Assembly (NCBI RefSeq): GCF_900111595.1
Contig: NZ_FOHN01000006.1
Span: 119,046 to 183,045, forward strand
Length of the DNA: 64,000 bases
Source of the DNA: [Clostridium] polysaccharolyticum
Lineage (GTDB): Bacteria; Bacillota; Clostridia; Lachnospirales; Lachnospiraceae
Direction of reading: 5' to 3'
Shown here: positions 45,301-54,219 of the stretch, one piece after another
Layout of the letters: the number at the start of each line of letters is the position of its first letter
Numbering within the stretch: position 1 is the stretch's first letter
Notes under the pieces: model-generated
Databases searched by the model: none
What the model saw: only the letters and a program-made list of their open reading frames with translations
Told to the model about the DNA's origin: nothing
Made by a program: the position numbers and the translations under genes

Positions 45301-46663
45301 CATTTACCACTTTCACGGCACCAATTTCAATAATCTGGTCATTGACTGGTCCAAACCCTGTTGTTTCTATATCAAATACTACACAGGTATCATAAATTGC
45401 CTGTCCTTTGATATTCTCGCAGATTTCTTTTAAATCATCTACCAGATAAGCTTCCATACCGTAGATAATCTTAAAATCGTCTCCTTTTTGGATACAATGG
45501 TTCGCCTCTGGAAAGGACTGAACTACGCCATGATCGGTAATAGCAATAGCAGGATGTCCCCATCTCATGGCTCTTTTTACCAGATCTTTTACGTCTACAA
45601 CCGCATCCATATCGCTCATTAACGTATGTGCATGAAGTTCCACACGCTTTCGAGGACTCTCATCTTTTCTTGTTACTGTAAAGTCTTCTATGGCTTTTAC
45701 TCCCACAATTGAGCTGATCGAAATTTCCTTGTCGTACCGGTCAAGAAGTGCCATTCCTTTCAATTTCAGAAAGCTGCCCTTTTTAATCTTTCCAGTCACA
45801 TCAGGTACCTGCTCATTTTTCAAAAATATCTTACAGGTAATGGTATCGGTAAAATCCGTCAATCCAAAAATCAGAAGCGTCTTCTCATTTCGCAGTTCTC
45901 TTGGTTCTACAAAAATTACTTTGCCTCGTACAACAACTTCTCCAATTTCATCCTGAATATCGTTTATTTCAAGAACATCACCGTCAAAATTGCGTCCATA
46001 GATAACAAAAGGATCTTCTGGTAATTTTGGGTGTTTGGGACGGTAACTGTATTCCTGTTTCTTCGTTTCTTCTCTCTTTGGTGTTTCTTCCTTTTTGACA
46101 GGTTCTTCTTTTTTTATTGAAGCCGGCCGAGCCATTACGTACTCTTTTTCTTTCACCTCTTTTTTCTTTGGTTCCACATATTCAAAAATTACACCAACAG
46201 AAAAAGAAAAGCGTTCACGATAAATTTCATCCAGCTTTTCTTTTATATATGCAGCACGTTTTTTCACCATAAATGTATCATCAACCGTAAGTTTTACAGC
46301 CTCTGGAATAAAAGTCATTTTCGCTTCTTTTACAATATTGTAATCTAGAATGCTTTCTTCCTTAAGCTCTGCTAATATACTGTCAAAATACATTGGCATT
46401 ATTTTTTCTGGAGTATACTGCTTAGAAAGCTGATAAGATTCGATAATCCGAATATTTCGCACCGCATCTCCTAATATCTGCTTTCTAAGTTCGTATTCCA
46501 CTTTTCTTCTTACCTGATAAGTCAGGATATGGTCACTTTCAACAAATACCCTGACGGAACATGTGGATTTGCTCATTAAGATTCTCTTGACTTGGACAGT
46601 CTTAAATACCTCTTTTATGTCATCTTTTACATCTAGCTGGTCAAAAGCTTCAAAAAAAAGCAT
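42305..46663 (-). CDS. polC: DNA polymerase III alpha subunit, PolC type
   Basis: The Gram-positive replicative polymerase with built-in proofreading. The 1452-residue product has the N-terminal region and OB domain, a PHP domain (ELHAHTLMSDMDAV near 345), the DEDD exonuclease (VFDIETTGFG near 432), a zinc-binding segment (CTNCFYSDFDSE and CPVCGK) and the polymerase core with EPDIDLNFSGEYQ. The start at 46661-46663 has GAGGGTGG upstream and overlaps the end of ispG; a longer in-frame ATG lies within ispG without a ribosome binding site. Closest family is PolC, not DnaE. Confidence 0.97.
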   Translation of the reverse strand: MLFFEAFDQLDVKDDIKEVFKTVQVKRILMSKSTCSVRVFVESDHILTYQVRRKVEYELRKQILGDAVRNIRIIESYQLSKQYTPEKIMPMYFDSILAELKEESILDYNIVKEAKMTFIPEAVKLTVDDTFMVKKRAAYIKEKLDEIYRERFSFSVGVIFEYVEPKKKEVKEKEYVMARPASIKKEEPVKKEETPKREETKKQEYSYRPKHPKLPEDPFVIYGRNFDGDVLEINDIQDEIGEVVVRGKVIFVEPRELRNEKTLLIFGLTDFTDTITCKIFLKNEQVPDVTGKIKKGSFLKLKGMALLDRYDKEISISSIVGVKAIEDFTVTRKDESPRKRVELHAHTLMSDMDAVVDVKDLVKRAMRWGHPAIAITDHGVVQSFPEANHCIQKGDDFKIIYGMEAYLVDDLKEICENIKGQAIYDTCVVFDIETTGFGPVNDQIIEIGAVKVVNGQIVDKYSTFINPDVPIPYHITQLTGITDEMVMDSPKIDVILPEFLAFCKDAILVAHNASFDVGFLNKKAEFLGIETDFTVVDTVGIARLLLPHLSRFKLNVVAKELGISLENHHRAVDDAGATAEIFVKFIEMLEEKGIHTLEELEALNVMTPEMIKKLPTYHAIILAKNDTGRVNLYKMVSMSHIDYYQRRPRIPKSLLQKNREGLLLGSACEAGELYQAILRERPQEEIDRLARFYDYFEIQPLGNNQFMIEDDKFDIKSKEDLIVLNKRIIALGEEYNKLVVGTCDVHFLDPEDEVFRRIIMAGKGFKDADSQPPLYLRTTEEMVEEFMYLGREKAEEIVIDNTNKIADMIERISPVRPDKCPPVIENSDQQLRDICYSKATSMYGKDLPVQVSERLEKELTSIIGNGFAVMYIIAQKLVWKSNEDGYLVGSRGSVGSSFVATMSGITEVNPLPAHYYCTNCFYSDFDSEEVRAFAGKSGCDMPDKACPVCGKPLSKDGHEIPFETFLGFYGDKEPDIDLNFSGEYQAKAHDYTEVIFGKGQTFRAGTIGTLAEKTAYGFVLKYNEEHEVHKRRSEVERIAQGCVGVRRTTGQHPGGIVVLPLGEEIYSFTPVQRPANDMTTKTVTTHFDYHSIDHNLLKLDILGHDDPTMIRLLEDLTGLNAQTIRLDDEKVLSLFENLSALNITKEDLGGCDLGSLGIPEFGTDFVMQMLRDTKPKTFSDLVRISGLSHGTDVWLNNAQYYIAKGDCTLSTAICTRDDIMTYLIHTGVENGLAFKIMESVRKGKGLTPDMESAMIEAGVPEWYIESCKKIKYMFPKAHAAAYVMMAFRIAYFKVYYPLAYYCAFFSIRASAFNYELMCLGRERLEFYIADYKKRSSELTKKEQDTLKDMRIVQEMYARGFDFMPINLYTAKAHLFQIIDGKLMPSFSTIDGLGDKAAEAIVEAVKQGKFLSRDDFKQRCKVSGTVVEVMADLGILEDMPISNQMSILDFMNA

Positions 46664-46677
46664 ACTTTCCACCCTCT

Positions 46678-47733
46678 CTAATCCTTCCAATGATCTAATT
46701 CCCATTTTAATGTGTCTAACAATTCCCCTTCAGGAACTTTTTTTATAATTTCACCCTTTTTGATCAGAAGTCCTTCGTTCACACCGCCTGCAACACCTAT
46801 ATCTGCTTCTTTGGCTTCTCCTGGCCCATTCACTGCACAGCCCATTACAGCCACCTTTATATCCAGATCATAATTGGCGGCCATAGATTCCACCTGATTA
46901 GCAAGCTGGATTAAGTCAATTCTTGTTCTGCCACAGGTAGGGCAGGACACAACCTCAATACCGCCTTTGCGTAATCCTAAAGTCTTTAAAATTAATTTTG
47001 CTGATTTAATTTCTTCTAACGGATCTCCTGTCAGTGATACCCGGATCGTATTGCCAATTCCCTGTGAAAGAATTGCACCAAGTCCTACTGCTGATTTGAT
47101 GTTGCCTGAATAAACGGTTCCTGACTCCGTAATTCCTACATGTAAAGGATAATCTGTTTCCTTAACAAGCAGTTCATGTGCCTCTATGCACATACGGACA
47201 TCAGACGACTTGATACTGATAACCAGATTATCATAACCCATATCTTCTATGATTTTCACTTTACCTAAAGCACTTTCTACAATTCCTTTTGCTGTTACGC
47301 CACCGTATTTTTCAATGAGATTCTTCTCTAAAGAACCACTATTTACACCAACACGAATCGGAATATTTCTAGACTTGGCAACATCAACCACAGCCTGGAT
47401 TTTTTCTGCTGAACCAATGTTTCCAGGATTAATACGTATCTTATCTGCACCATTTTCCATAGCTAGTATTGCTAAACGGTAATCAAAATGAATATCTGCT
47501 ACTAATGGAATGGAAATTTGTCTTTTTATCTCCTTTAATGCATACGCCGCCTGTTCCGTTGGAACTGCACAACGGATAATATCACAGCCTGCTTCTTCAA
47601 GTCTTTTTATCTGTTCTACAGTGTTCCCTACATCCTCTGTCTTAGTATTGGTCATAGACTGAATCAAAACAGGATTCTTCCCACCAATTGCTCGATTTCC
47701 TATTACAGCCACTTTCGTATTCTCTCGAATCAT
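46678..47733 (-). CDS. ispG: 4-hydroxy-3-methylbut-2-enyl diphosphate synthase (IspG/GcpE)
   Basis: An iron-sulphur enzyme of the non-mevalonate isoprenoid pathway. The 351-residue protein has [13 protein letters not shown] near residue 22, [19 protein letters not shown], and the [4Fe-4S] cysteines in SCPTCGRT and [11 protein letters not shown]. The ATG at 47731-47733 has GGAG 6 bases before, better than the TTG four codons upstream. It follows rseP by 14 bases. Confidence 0.97.
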   Translation of the reverse strand: MIRENTKVAVIGNRAIGGKNPVLIQSMTNTKTEDVGNTVEQIKRLEEAGCDIIRCAVPTEQAAYALKEIKRQISIPLVADIHFDYRLAILAMENGADKIRINPGNIGSAEKIQAVVDVAKSRNIPIRVGVNSGSLEKNLIEKYGGVTAKGIVESALGKVKIIEDMGYDNLVISIKSSDVRMCIEAHELLVKETDYPLHVGITESGTVYSGNIKSAVGLGAILSQGIGNTIRVSLTGDPLEEIKSAKLILKTLGLRKGGIEVVSCPTCGRTRIDLIQLANQVESMAANYDLDIKVAVMGCAVNGPGEAKEADIGVAGGVNEGLLIKKGEIIKKVPEGELLDTLKWELDHWKD

Positions 47734-47747
47734 GTCATTCTCCAATC

Positions 47748-48857
47748 TTATCTATGAAATAATTTTGCAAAATCATTAAACATAATAAAGAACATAAATC
47801 CCATTAAAATAATAAGTCCAATTAAATGAACCATGCCTTCTTTTTCTCTATTAATAGGCTTACCCCGAACTGCCTCAATGAAAAGAAATACTAACCTTCC
47901 CCCATCTAACGCTGGAAGTGGAAGCAGATTCATAACACCTAAGTTGGCACTAAGGAAGATCGTAACGTAAAGCATATTCAAAATAACCTGCATAACCCCT
48001 TCTGATCTGCTTTCCTTATAAGTATCTCCAATCATATCAACAATTCCAACTGGACCTGATATCTCATCCTTGCTTACCTGGCCCGTAATCATTTTTCCTA
48101 CACTCTTAATTGTAATTTCAATCCAAAGCTTCACCTCATAAGCACTGTATTTGATTACATTTAAAGGTCCAATTCCAACTCTTCCATATGCAACATCAAA
48201 TGGCAAAGTAATCTTGCCTTCTTTATTTTTATAGTAAGGTGATTTTACCGTTACGATTTTTCCATTACGGTCTACTTTTGCTGTAAAACTATCACCTGGG
48301 CATCCTTCAAAAGCAAGATAATAACCTACTTCTCTAGAAACACGGATTTTACTTCCGTTAATTTCTTTCAAAACATCTCCCACTTGGATTCCTTCACCTT
48401 CCGTATAGAAATCCTTTGCTACTACATCCACTGTTGGCTTATCATAACCAACTTTTCCGATAATAAACAAAGCACATGCAAAAGCAAGCAGGAAATTAAA
48501 GAATGGACCTGCAAAAATAACGGATATTCTTGCCCATACCCCTTTATTGTTAAATGCATTTACATCTGGCACATCTTCATCTTCTCCAAGCATCATGCAG
48601 GAACCGCCAAGTGGAAGCAGTTTTAATGAATACTTGGTGTGTTCCTTCCAGTCTGCACGGTTAAGACAGGTGTCTGTGGATGCAAAAAACTTAATAGACA
48701 GTCCGTTATCCCCTTTTACAATAGTAAACAGACGTGGTCCCATTCCCACCGAAAATTCAGTTACCGTTACGCCATTTTTCCTGGCTAATGAAAAGTGTCC
48801 CAGTTCGTGAATAATAATAATCACACTAAACACTATCAAAGCGATTATAATTTGCAT
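47748..48857 (-). CDS. rseP: Site-2 zinc metalloprotease (RseP family)
   Basis: An intramembrane protease that cleaves membrane regulators after site-1 cutting. The 369-residue protein has the zinc site [10 protein letters not shown] at about residue 16, a PDZ-like domain ([15 protein letters not shown]), and the second motif LPALDGGRL at about 316. Membrane helices flank both. The partner anti-sigma factor is not evident nearby; the ECF pair at 57.8-58.7 kb is distant. Confidence 0.94.
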   Translation of the reverse strand: MQIIIALIVFSVIIIIHELGHFSLARKNGVTVTEFSVGMGPRLFTIVKGDNGLSIKFFASTDTCLNRADWKEHTKYSLKLLPLGGSCMMLGEDEDVPDVNAFNNKGVWARISVIFAGPFFNFLLAFACALFIIGKVGYDKPTVDVVAKDFYTEGEGIQVGDVLKEINGSKIRVSREVGYYLAFEGCPGDSFTAKVDRNGKIVTVKSPYYKNKEGKITLPFDVAYGRVGIGPLNVIKYSAYEVKLWIEITIKSVGKMITGQVSKDEISGPVGIVDMIGDTYKESRSEGVMQVILNMLYVTIFLSANLGVMNLLPLPALDGGRLVFLFIEAVRGKPINREKEGMVHLIGLIILMGFMFFIMFNDFAKLFHR

Positions 48858-48858
48858 A

Positions 48859-50016
48859 CTATTCCTCTTCCCTTTTCCATTTTTCTTCTAAATTATGATA
48901 TGTCTCCTGTTCTGCTTCAAGTATCTGTTCCACACTAGGATTCTCAATAAATCTGTGCTTCTCCATAGCATATTCGATACTATCTACGATTTCCAGATAA
49001 GAAATCTTTTTCTTCAAGAACATGGAAACAGCAAGTTCATTGGCTGCATTGTACACAGTCGGAATACTTCCCCCTTGTTTTCCAGCTTCATAAGCAAGAT
49101 GAAGACCACGAAAGGTGTCCATATCAGGCTCTTCAAATGTTATCTGGGAAAGCTTATAGAAATCAAGCCTTTCCCCTGGAAGTGTTCTTCTTTCTGGATA
49201 GTACAATGCGTATTGTATTGGCAGTCTCATATCTGGTGTACCAAGCTGCGCCATCACTCCTCCATCTTCAAACTCCACCATAGAGTGTACGATACTCTGC
49301 GGCTGTACCACAACCTGAATCTGAGAATAATCCACATCAAACAGCCATTTTGCTTCCATTACTTCAAGTCCCTTATTTACCATTGTAGAAGAATCAATGG
49401 TTATCTTCTGTCCCATAGACCAGTTAGGATGCTTTAGTGCATCTTCTGCCTGGATATTTTTAAGCTCATCTCTTGTTCTTCCCCTGAAAGGGCCACCCGA
49501 CGCAGTGAGCAGAATCTTTGCAATTTTATTCTGCCTTTCTCCTTGTAAACACTGAAAAATAGCAGAATGCTCACTATCTACTGGCAGTAATGACACACCA
49601 TATTCCTTTGCCAGAGGAATAATAAGATGACCTGCTGTTACTAAAGTTTCTTTATTGGCTAACGCAATATCTTTTCCCGCTTTAATAGCTTCAATTACAG
49701 GCCTGATCCCAATCATGCCTACCACAGCTGTAAGAACGGTGGAAACTTCTTTTTCTGCCGCACAGGCAATGAGCCCATCCATACCACTTAATACTTTTAC
49801 ATTAAGATGTTTTACTTTCTCTTTTAGTTCTTTTGCCTTATCTTCCTTCCAGACTGAAACTACATTAGGACGAAACTCCAGGATCTGCTGTTCGAGCAGC
49901 TCTATATTACTTCCTGCTGCAAGTGAAACTGCTTCCAGATCGCTATTATTTCGAACCACATCCAAAGTTTGTGTTCCTATAGAACCAGTTGAACCTAAAA
50001 TTGCTATCTTTTTCAT
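48859..50016 (-). CDS. dxr: 1-deoxy-D-xylulose 5-phosphate reductoisomerase
   Basis: The NADPH-dependent step of the non-mevalonate pathway. The 385-residue protein begins [19 protein letters not shown], with [10 protein letters not shown] near residue 123, [13 protein letters not shown] near 150 and TASGGPFR near 178. It lies 1 base before rseP. GGAG precedes the ATG. Confidence 0.98.
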   Translation of the reverse strand: MKKIAILGSTGSIGTQTLDVVRNNSDLEAVSLAAGSNIELLEQQILEFRPNVVSVWKEDKAKELKEKVKHLNVKVLSGMDGLIACAAEKEVSTVLTAVVGMIGIRPVIEAIKAGKDIALANKETLVTAGHLIIPLAKEYGVSLLPVDSEHSAIFQCLQGERQNKIAKILLTASGGPFRGRTRDELKNIQAEDALKHPNWSMGQKITIDSSTMVNKGLEVMEAKWLFDVDYSQIQVVVQPQSIVHSMVEFEDGGVMAQLGTPDMRLPIQYALYYPERRTLPGERLDFYKLSQITFEEPDMDTFRGLHLAYEAGKQGGSIPTVYNAANELAVSMFLKKKISYLEIVDSIEYAMEKHRFIENPSVEQILEAEQETYHNLEEKWKREEE

Positions 50017-50045
50017 TTTGAATCTCCGTTTTGCCTACTATAAAT

Positions 50046-50849
50046 CTAAATAAATAATACTACTAATAAATATACAACTGGTGCTGTAAATAAAATACTA
50101 TCAAATCGATCTAATATGCCGCCATGACCTGGGATCAGTTTTCCGTAATCCTTTATGTCATGATTTCTCTTAATCGCCGATGCGGCCAAATCTCCAAATT
50201 GTGCGATTACAGAACCACAGCAGCCAATTACAGCAAATAGAATGTGGGGATTCGTAAAATCCATCATAAGTTTTTCTTTTAGGACTGCTGCATATAAAAG
50301 GCCTAACAGCCCCGCACCAATCACACCACCAGCACAGCCTTCTATCGTCTTTTTAGGACTAAGCTTTGAAGGAAGCTTGTGTTTTCCAATCAGCATTCCT
50401 ACACAATATGCACAGGTGTCCGATCCCCAGGCGGCAATAAATATTAGCCATACCGTATAAGTTCCTGAAGCCTGCATACGGACCTGATAAATATAAGACA
50501 GCAGCACAGTCACATAAATAAATCCGAAAAAAACCAGACTAATTTGTTCTGTTACATATTTAGGATAGAACATAACATACAATGCTAATACTGTAATCAG
50601 AAAAACAGCACTATAAATCATAATATAATCGCTTAACTGGAACCATAACAGAATTTCATAACCTGCACTGGCACAATATCCAATCATGGCAAGTGGCGAC
50701 TTTTCCAGTTTCACTGTTTTGTAAAGTTCATACTGCCCGATTAAGGAAATTGCCGTAATAAAAAGAAGCAAAACATTTCCCCCTGTGATAATGGCAGCAA
50801 GAATAACTGCTAATAATACAACCCCGCTGATTAATCTAGTTACAAACAT
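50046..50849 (-). CDS. cdsA: Phosphatidate cytidylyltransferase
   Basis: An integral membrane enzyme (about eight helices) making CDP-diacylglycerol. The 267-residue protein contains the signature region S-x-L-S-P-K-K-T-I-E-G-C-x-G-G near residue 165 and DLAASAIKRNHDIKDYGKLIPGHGGILDRFDS near residue 218. AGGAGG precedes the ATG. It is in the uppS-cdsA-dxr order typical of bacteria. Confidence 0.97.
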   Translation of the reverse strand: MFVTRLISGVVLLAVILAAIITGGNVLLLFITAISLIGQYELYKTVKLEKSPLAMIGYCASAGYEILLWFQLSDYIMIYSAVFLITVLALYVMFYPKYVTEQISLVFFGFIYVTVLLSYIYQVRMQASGTYTVWLIFIAAWGSDTCAYCVGMLIGKHKLPSKLSPKKTIEGCAGGVIGAGLLGLLYAAVLKEKLMMDFTNPHILFAVIGCCGSVIAQFGDLAASAIKRNHDIKDYGKLIPGHGGILDRFDSILFTAPVVYLLVVLFI

Positions 50850-50858
50850 GCAAACCTC

Positions 50859-51566
50859 CTAAACTCCGCCAAATCGCCTATCCCTTTTATTATAAAAAGC
50901 GACTGCTTTTTCTAGTTCTTTTTTATCAAAATCAGGCCAAAGAACATCCGTAAAATAAAACTCTGCATAAGCCAGCTGCCACAACATATAATTAGAAAGC
51001 CTCTGTTCACCACTTGTACGAATCATCAGATCTGGATCCGGAATATCACAGGTATCTAATTCATCAGATATAATCGTTTCATTAATTTCTTCTGACCGTA
51101 AAGTTCCATTCTCAATCTTTTGGGCAATTTTCTTCACAGCCCGGGTAATTTCATCTCGGCTTCCATAATTTAATGCTACTTGGAAATTCAGCCCCTGATT
51201 GTTCTTTGACTCTTCCTCTAATTGAGTTATTACTTTTATAATATCTTCGTTTAGACAGCTTCTATCACCAATAATACGGACGCGCATATCATTCTTTCTG
51301 CTGATTTCCAAACAGTTTTTTAAATAATCCCGAAACAGTTTCATAATAGCATCAATTTCATCTTCAGGCCTTTTCCAGTTTTCTGTGGAAAAGGCATACA
51401 CTGTAAGATATTTTATTCCCATTCTCCATGCATTTTCACAAACTTGTTCCACTGCCTTAGCACCCTGTGCATGTCCATATTTTCTAGGCATCCGCCGTTT
51501 CTTTGCCCACCTGCCGTTACCATCTAAGATGACAGCAACATGCTGTGGAATTTTCAGTTCATCCAT
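50859..51566 (-). CDS. uppS: Undecaprenyl diphosphate synthase
   Basis: Makes C55 undecaprenyl diphosphate for peptidoglycan and teichoic acid synthesis. The 235-residue protein has HVAVILDGNGRWAKKR near residue 8 and DPDLMIRTSGEQRLSNYMLWQLAYAE near residue 175. GGAGG precedes the ATG. Transcription from frr may be broken by the hairpin at 51617-51650. Confidence 0.97.
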   Translation of the reverse strand: MDELKIPQHVAVILDGNGRWAKKRRMPRKYGHAQGAKAVEQVCENAWRMGIKYLTVYAFSTENWKRPEDEIDAIMKLFRDYLKNCLEISRKNDMRVRIIGDRSCLNEDIIKVITQLEEESKNNQGLNFQVALNYGSRDEITRAVKKIAQKIENGTLRSEEINETIISDELDTCDIPDPDLMIRTSGEQRLSNYMLWQLAYAEFYFTDVLWPDFDKKELEKAVAFYNKRDRRFGGV

Positions 51567-51616
51567 TCTTTACCTCCAGCATTTGCTTTACAAGAATCCA
51601 CTTTGTCCCATAAAGT

Positions 51617-51650
51617 AAAATAAAGACGCATTTTGTTACCAAAACACGTC
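51617..51650 (-). terminator. Intrinsic terminator-like hairpin between frr and uppS
   Basis: Minus strand GACGTGTTTTG pairs with CAAAATGCGTC (11 pairs, two G-U) with a GTAA loop and is followed by TTTATTTT. It lies about 50 bases before the uppS start, inside an otherwise conserved operon. Confidence 0.7.
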
Positions 51651-51728
51651 CTTTGCTTTTCGACAGTTGCGTGACAGCTTCTCAAAACGTGACTGCAACT
51701 GTGCGAATACGAAAACAGTCCTACTGCA

Positions 51729-52283
51729 TTATACAGTAAGAATTTCATCAGATTTTGCTTCGATAGCTTTATCAACTTGGTCTACATATTTATCTGTTAA
51801 TTTCTGTACTTTATCTTCATAAGACTTGCATTCATCATCTGTAATCTCATTTGCCTTGTTTGCTTTCTTGAAAGAATCATTCGCATCTCGACGTACATTA
51901 CGTAGTGCAACTTTTGCATTCTCTCCTTTTTTCTTAACATCCTTTACTAATTCTTTTCTTCTTTCCTCTGTCAATTCAGGGAAAACAAGACGAACCGCTT
52001 TCCCATCATTGCTTGGAGTCAAGCCAATATCAGAAGCAAGAATTGCTTTTTCAATGTCTTTAATAAGGCTTGCTTCCCAAGGCTGAATCTGAATCACACG
52101 TGGCTCTGGAACAGTAATATTTGCAACAGACTGAAGTCCTGAAGGCTGTCCATAATAATCCACTTTTAGTTTATCTAAAATATGAGGGTTTGCTCTTCCT
52201 GCACGAATTGTAGCAAACTCATCATTTAATGCCTGTAATGTTTTTTTCATTTTTCCTTCATATTGTTCTAATTTTGCATCCAT
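51729..52283 (-). CDS. frr: Ribosome recycling factor
   Basis: Splits post-termination ribosomes with EF-G. The 184-residue protein shows ATIRAGRANPHILDKLKVDYYG near residue 25 and ITVPEPRVIQIQPWEASLIKDIEKAI near 58. It follows pyrH by 19 bases. AGGAGG precedes the ATG. Confidence 0.98.
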   Translation of the reverse strand: MDAKLEQYEGKMKKTLQALNDEFATIRAGRANPHILDKLKVDYYGQPSGLQSVANITVPEPRVIQIQPWEASLIKDIEKAILASDIGLTPSNDGKAVRLVFPELTEERRKELVKDVKKKGENAKVALRNVRRDANDSFKKANKANEITDDECKSYEDKVQKLTDKYVDQVDKAIEAKSDEILTV

Positions 52284-52302
52284 TTTCTAATTCCTCCTGA
52301 AA

Positions 52303-53007
52303 CTAAACGGTTACTTTCGTCCCGTTGAATGTACCATATAAGGTATTTACGATACTATCTTTATCATTTAAAGCAAACACTAATAATGGAACTTTATTTT
52401 CCATGCACATAATGGTTGCAGTTAAATCAATCACCTGAAGTTTTTTATCCAGCACTTCCTGAATCGTTACTTCATCATAGCGTTTTGCATTGGCATTAAC
52501 CTTTGGATCACTATCATATACGCCATCAATAGCTTTTGCAAGCAGTATTGCATCTGCTTCTATCTCAATCGCACGAAGCGCTGCTCCTGTATCAGTTGAG
52601 AAATATGGATGTCCTGTTCCTCCAGCAAAGAAAACTGCTTTTCCGCATTTAAATGCTTCATTCACTGCATCTTTTGAAAACAGTTTTGTCATACTGCCAC
52701 ATGCAAAAGGTGTAAAAATCTCTGTCTCTAACCCTACAGAACGTAAAATCTCAGATGTATAAATACAGTTCATTACTGTTGCAAGCATACCTATCTGATC
52801 TGCTTTTGTTCTATCAATTGTTTCACTGGTTCTTCCTCTCCAGAAGTTTCCCCCTCCAATTACAATCCCGACTTCCATTCCTTTGTCTACAACTGCTTTC
52901 ACCTGTTTTGCTGCTTCTACACATGTAGCTTCGTCAAAACCATGCCTTTTTTCACCAGCTAAAGCTTCTCCACTGAGTTTTAATAGTACTCTTTTATAGT
53001 CTGCCAT
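52303..53007 (-). CDS. pyrH: UMP kinase
   Basis: Phosphorylates UMP to UDP for pyrimidine nucleotide supply. The 234-residue protein has RVLLKLSGEALAGE near residue 6, GIVIGGGNFWRGR near 45 and TGHPYFSTDTGAALRA near 128. The ATG at 53005-53007 has GGAG 8 bases upstream; a TTG two codons earlier is less suitable. The usual rpsB-tsf genes are absent from the upstream side, where a deacetylase lies instead. Confidence 0.97.
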   Translation of the reverse strand: MADYKRVLLKLSGEALAGEKRHGFDEATCVEAAKQVKAVVDKGMEVGIVIGGGNFWRGRTSETIDRTKADQIGMLATVMNCIYTSEILRSVGLETEIFTPFACGSMTKLFSKDAVNEAFKCGKAVFFAGGTGHPYFSTDTGAALRAIEIEADAILLAKAIDGVYDSDPKVNANAKRYDEVTIQEVLDKKLQVIDLTATIMCMENKVPLLVFALNDKDSIVNTLYGTFNGTKVTV

Positions 53008-53109
53008 TTTCAAAACTCCTTAACTTACTTTTATTTATTTTTCTTAGAGAAGTGTTTTTCACTCCTCAAATACATCGATTATGCGCTTACAGTGCACAAA
53101 TTCAATCAA

Positions 53110-54060
53110 CTAGTTTTGCCTGTTCTCCACCTTTACATGTTGAACTAAAGGAGTATCCTCATCTATTGCCAAAATAGAAACATCACTCTTCTTAAGTTTT
53201 CTCAATAATTCCGGTAACATCTGCGCGGTTTTATCTTTATCTGCAGCATCATGCATCAACACTACGGATGTATTATGTATCTCTACATCTTTTAATACAT
53301 TATTGATCATTTGCTTCTTTGTCAAGTTTTTTCCGCTTGCATCACCGCTCATCGCATTCCAGTCGAAGTAGACAGAACCCCGCTTAATAAGTCCCTGTGC
53401 TAAGGATTTCATAGAAACTTTGCTTATTGTATTGCTAGTTCCCCCCGGAAAACGATAATATACTGGTTTTACGCCAGTTGTCTCATACAATAATTTCTTT
53501 ATTTTTCTATAATCCTCAAAAAATGCCTTTTTAGATTTGTATATTACTGAATAATCATGAGAATAAGAATGCATTGCCAAAGTATGTCCCTCATCTACAA
53601 TCCGTTTATACATGGATAATGAAAAGTCATCCTCTTTGCCTACTACAAAGAAAGTTGCAGATACCTTATGTCTTTTTAGTATATCCAGAATTTTCTCAGT
53701 ATTTTTGCTTGGACCATCATCAAAAGTCAAATATACCTTTTTCCGATTGTCGCTTTCCGAATGCCTGTCATTCTTGTCCTTCTTATTCTTCTTATTCTCT
53801 TGAGAATTCCCTTGTGTCTCATCTAACTTGGCATTTTCCACTTCATTCTCTGGCCCCTGCACCATAACCACAGTATCCTCTGATCCCTGTATCCTATGAT
53901 TCCAGCAGATTACCACGATAAAGCAGATATTCAGTATGAAGAAAAATCCTCCCAAAACAGCCCATCTCTTAATAGTCCTAATCTTATCCTTATTGTCACT
54001 TTGTGAAAAACTGCAGCCACTTCCGATGATTTCCTTAGTCATATCCTTTGACTTTTTCAT
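53110..54060 (-). CDS. Membrane-anchored polysaccharide deacetylase (NodB/CE4)
   Basis: A 316-residue protein with a cytoplasmic N-terminus, one membrane helix (about residues 30-52), a charged linker and a CE4 domain. Motifs: YLTFDDGPSKNT (Asp pair) near residue 110, HSYSHDY (metal His) near 162 and RFPGGTSN near 197. It probably removes acetyl groups from cell-wall glycans outside the membrane. AGGAAGG precedes the ATG. It is divergent from the LtaS-like gene. Confidence 0.9.
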   Translation of the reverse strand: MKKSKDMTKEIIGSGCSFSQSDNKDKIRTIKRWAVLGGFFFILNICFIVVICWNHRIQGSEDTVVMVQGPENEVENAKLDETQGNSQENKKNKKDKNDRHSESDNRKKVYLTFDDGPSKNTEKILDILKRHKVSATFFVVGKEDDFSLSMYKRIVDEGHTLAMHSYSHDYSVIYKSKKAFFEDYRKIKKLLYETTGVKPVYYRFPGGTSNTISKVSMKSLAQGLIKRGSVYFDWNAMSGDASGKNLTKKQMINNVLKDVEIHNTSVVLMHDAADKDKTAQMLPELLRKLKKSDVSILAIDEDTPLVQHVKVENRQN

Positions 54061-54089
54061 AAAACCATCCTTCCTTCACACTACTAAAA

Positions 54090-54118
54090 CATTCTATCAT
54101 ACTTTTATTTATTTTCCA
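54090..54118 (-). promoter_or_regulatory. Promoter of the polysaccharide deacetylase gene
   Basis: Minus strand TTGGAA (54113-54118), 17 bases, TAGAAT (54090-54095), 30 bases before the ATG. Confidence 0.6.
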
Positions 54119-54158
54119 AATAAATTATGATTATTTTCTTAAAAATACTTTTCCCATA

Positions 54159-54186
54159 TTGCATTCCGAAATCATTTTGCTATAAT
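54159..54186 (+). promoter_or_regulatory. Promoter of the LtaS-like gene
   Basis: TTGCAT (54159-54164), 16 bases, TATAAT (54181-54186), 34 bases before the ATG. Confidence 0.6.
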
Positions 54187-54219
54187 GAAAAACGAAATTG
54201 AAAGTAGGAGCGTAAGTAT

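Noticed and set aside
48895..49437. 180-codon plus-strand open frame opposite dxr
   Set aside because: The complementary dxr frame has clear family motifs, and this frame has no ribosome binding site.
53014..53109. GAGGAGTG/CACTTCTC hairpin as terminator of the deacetylase gene
   Set aside because: Stem is short and is followed by TAAGAAAAAT rather than a T-run.
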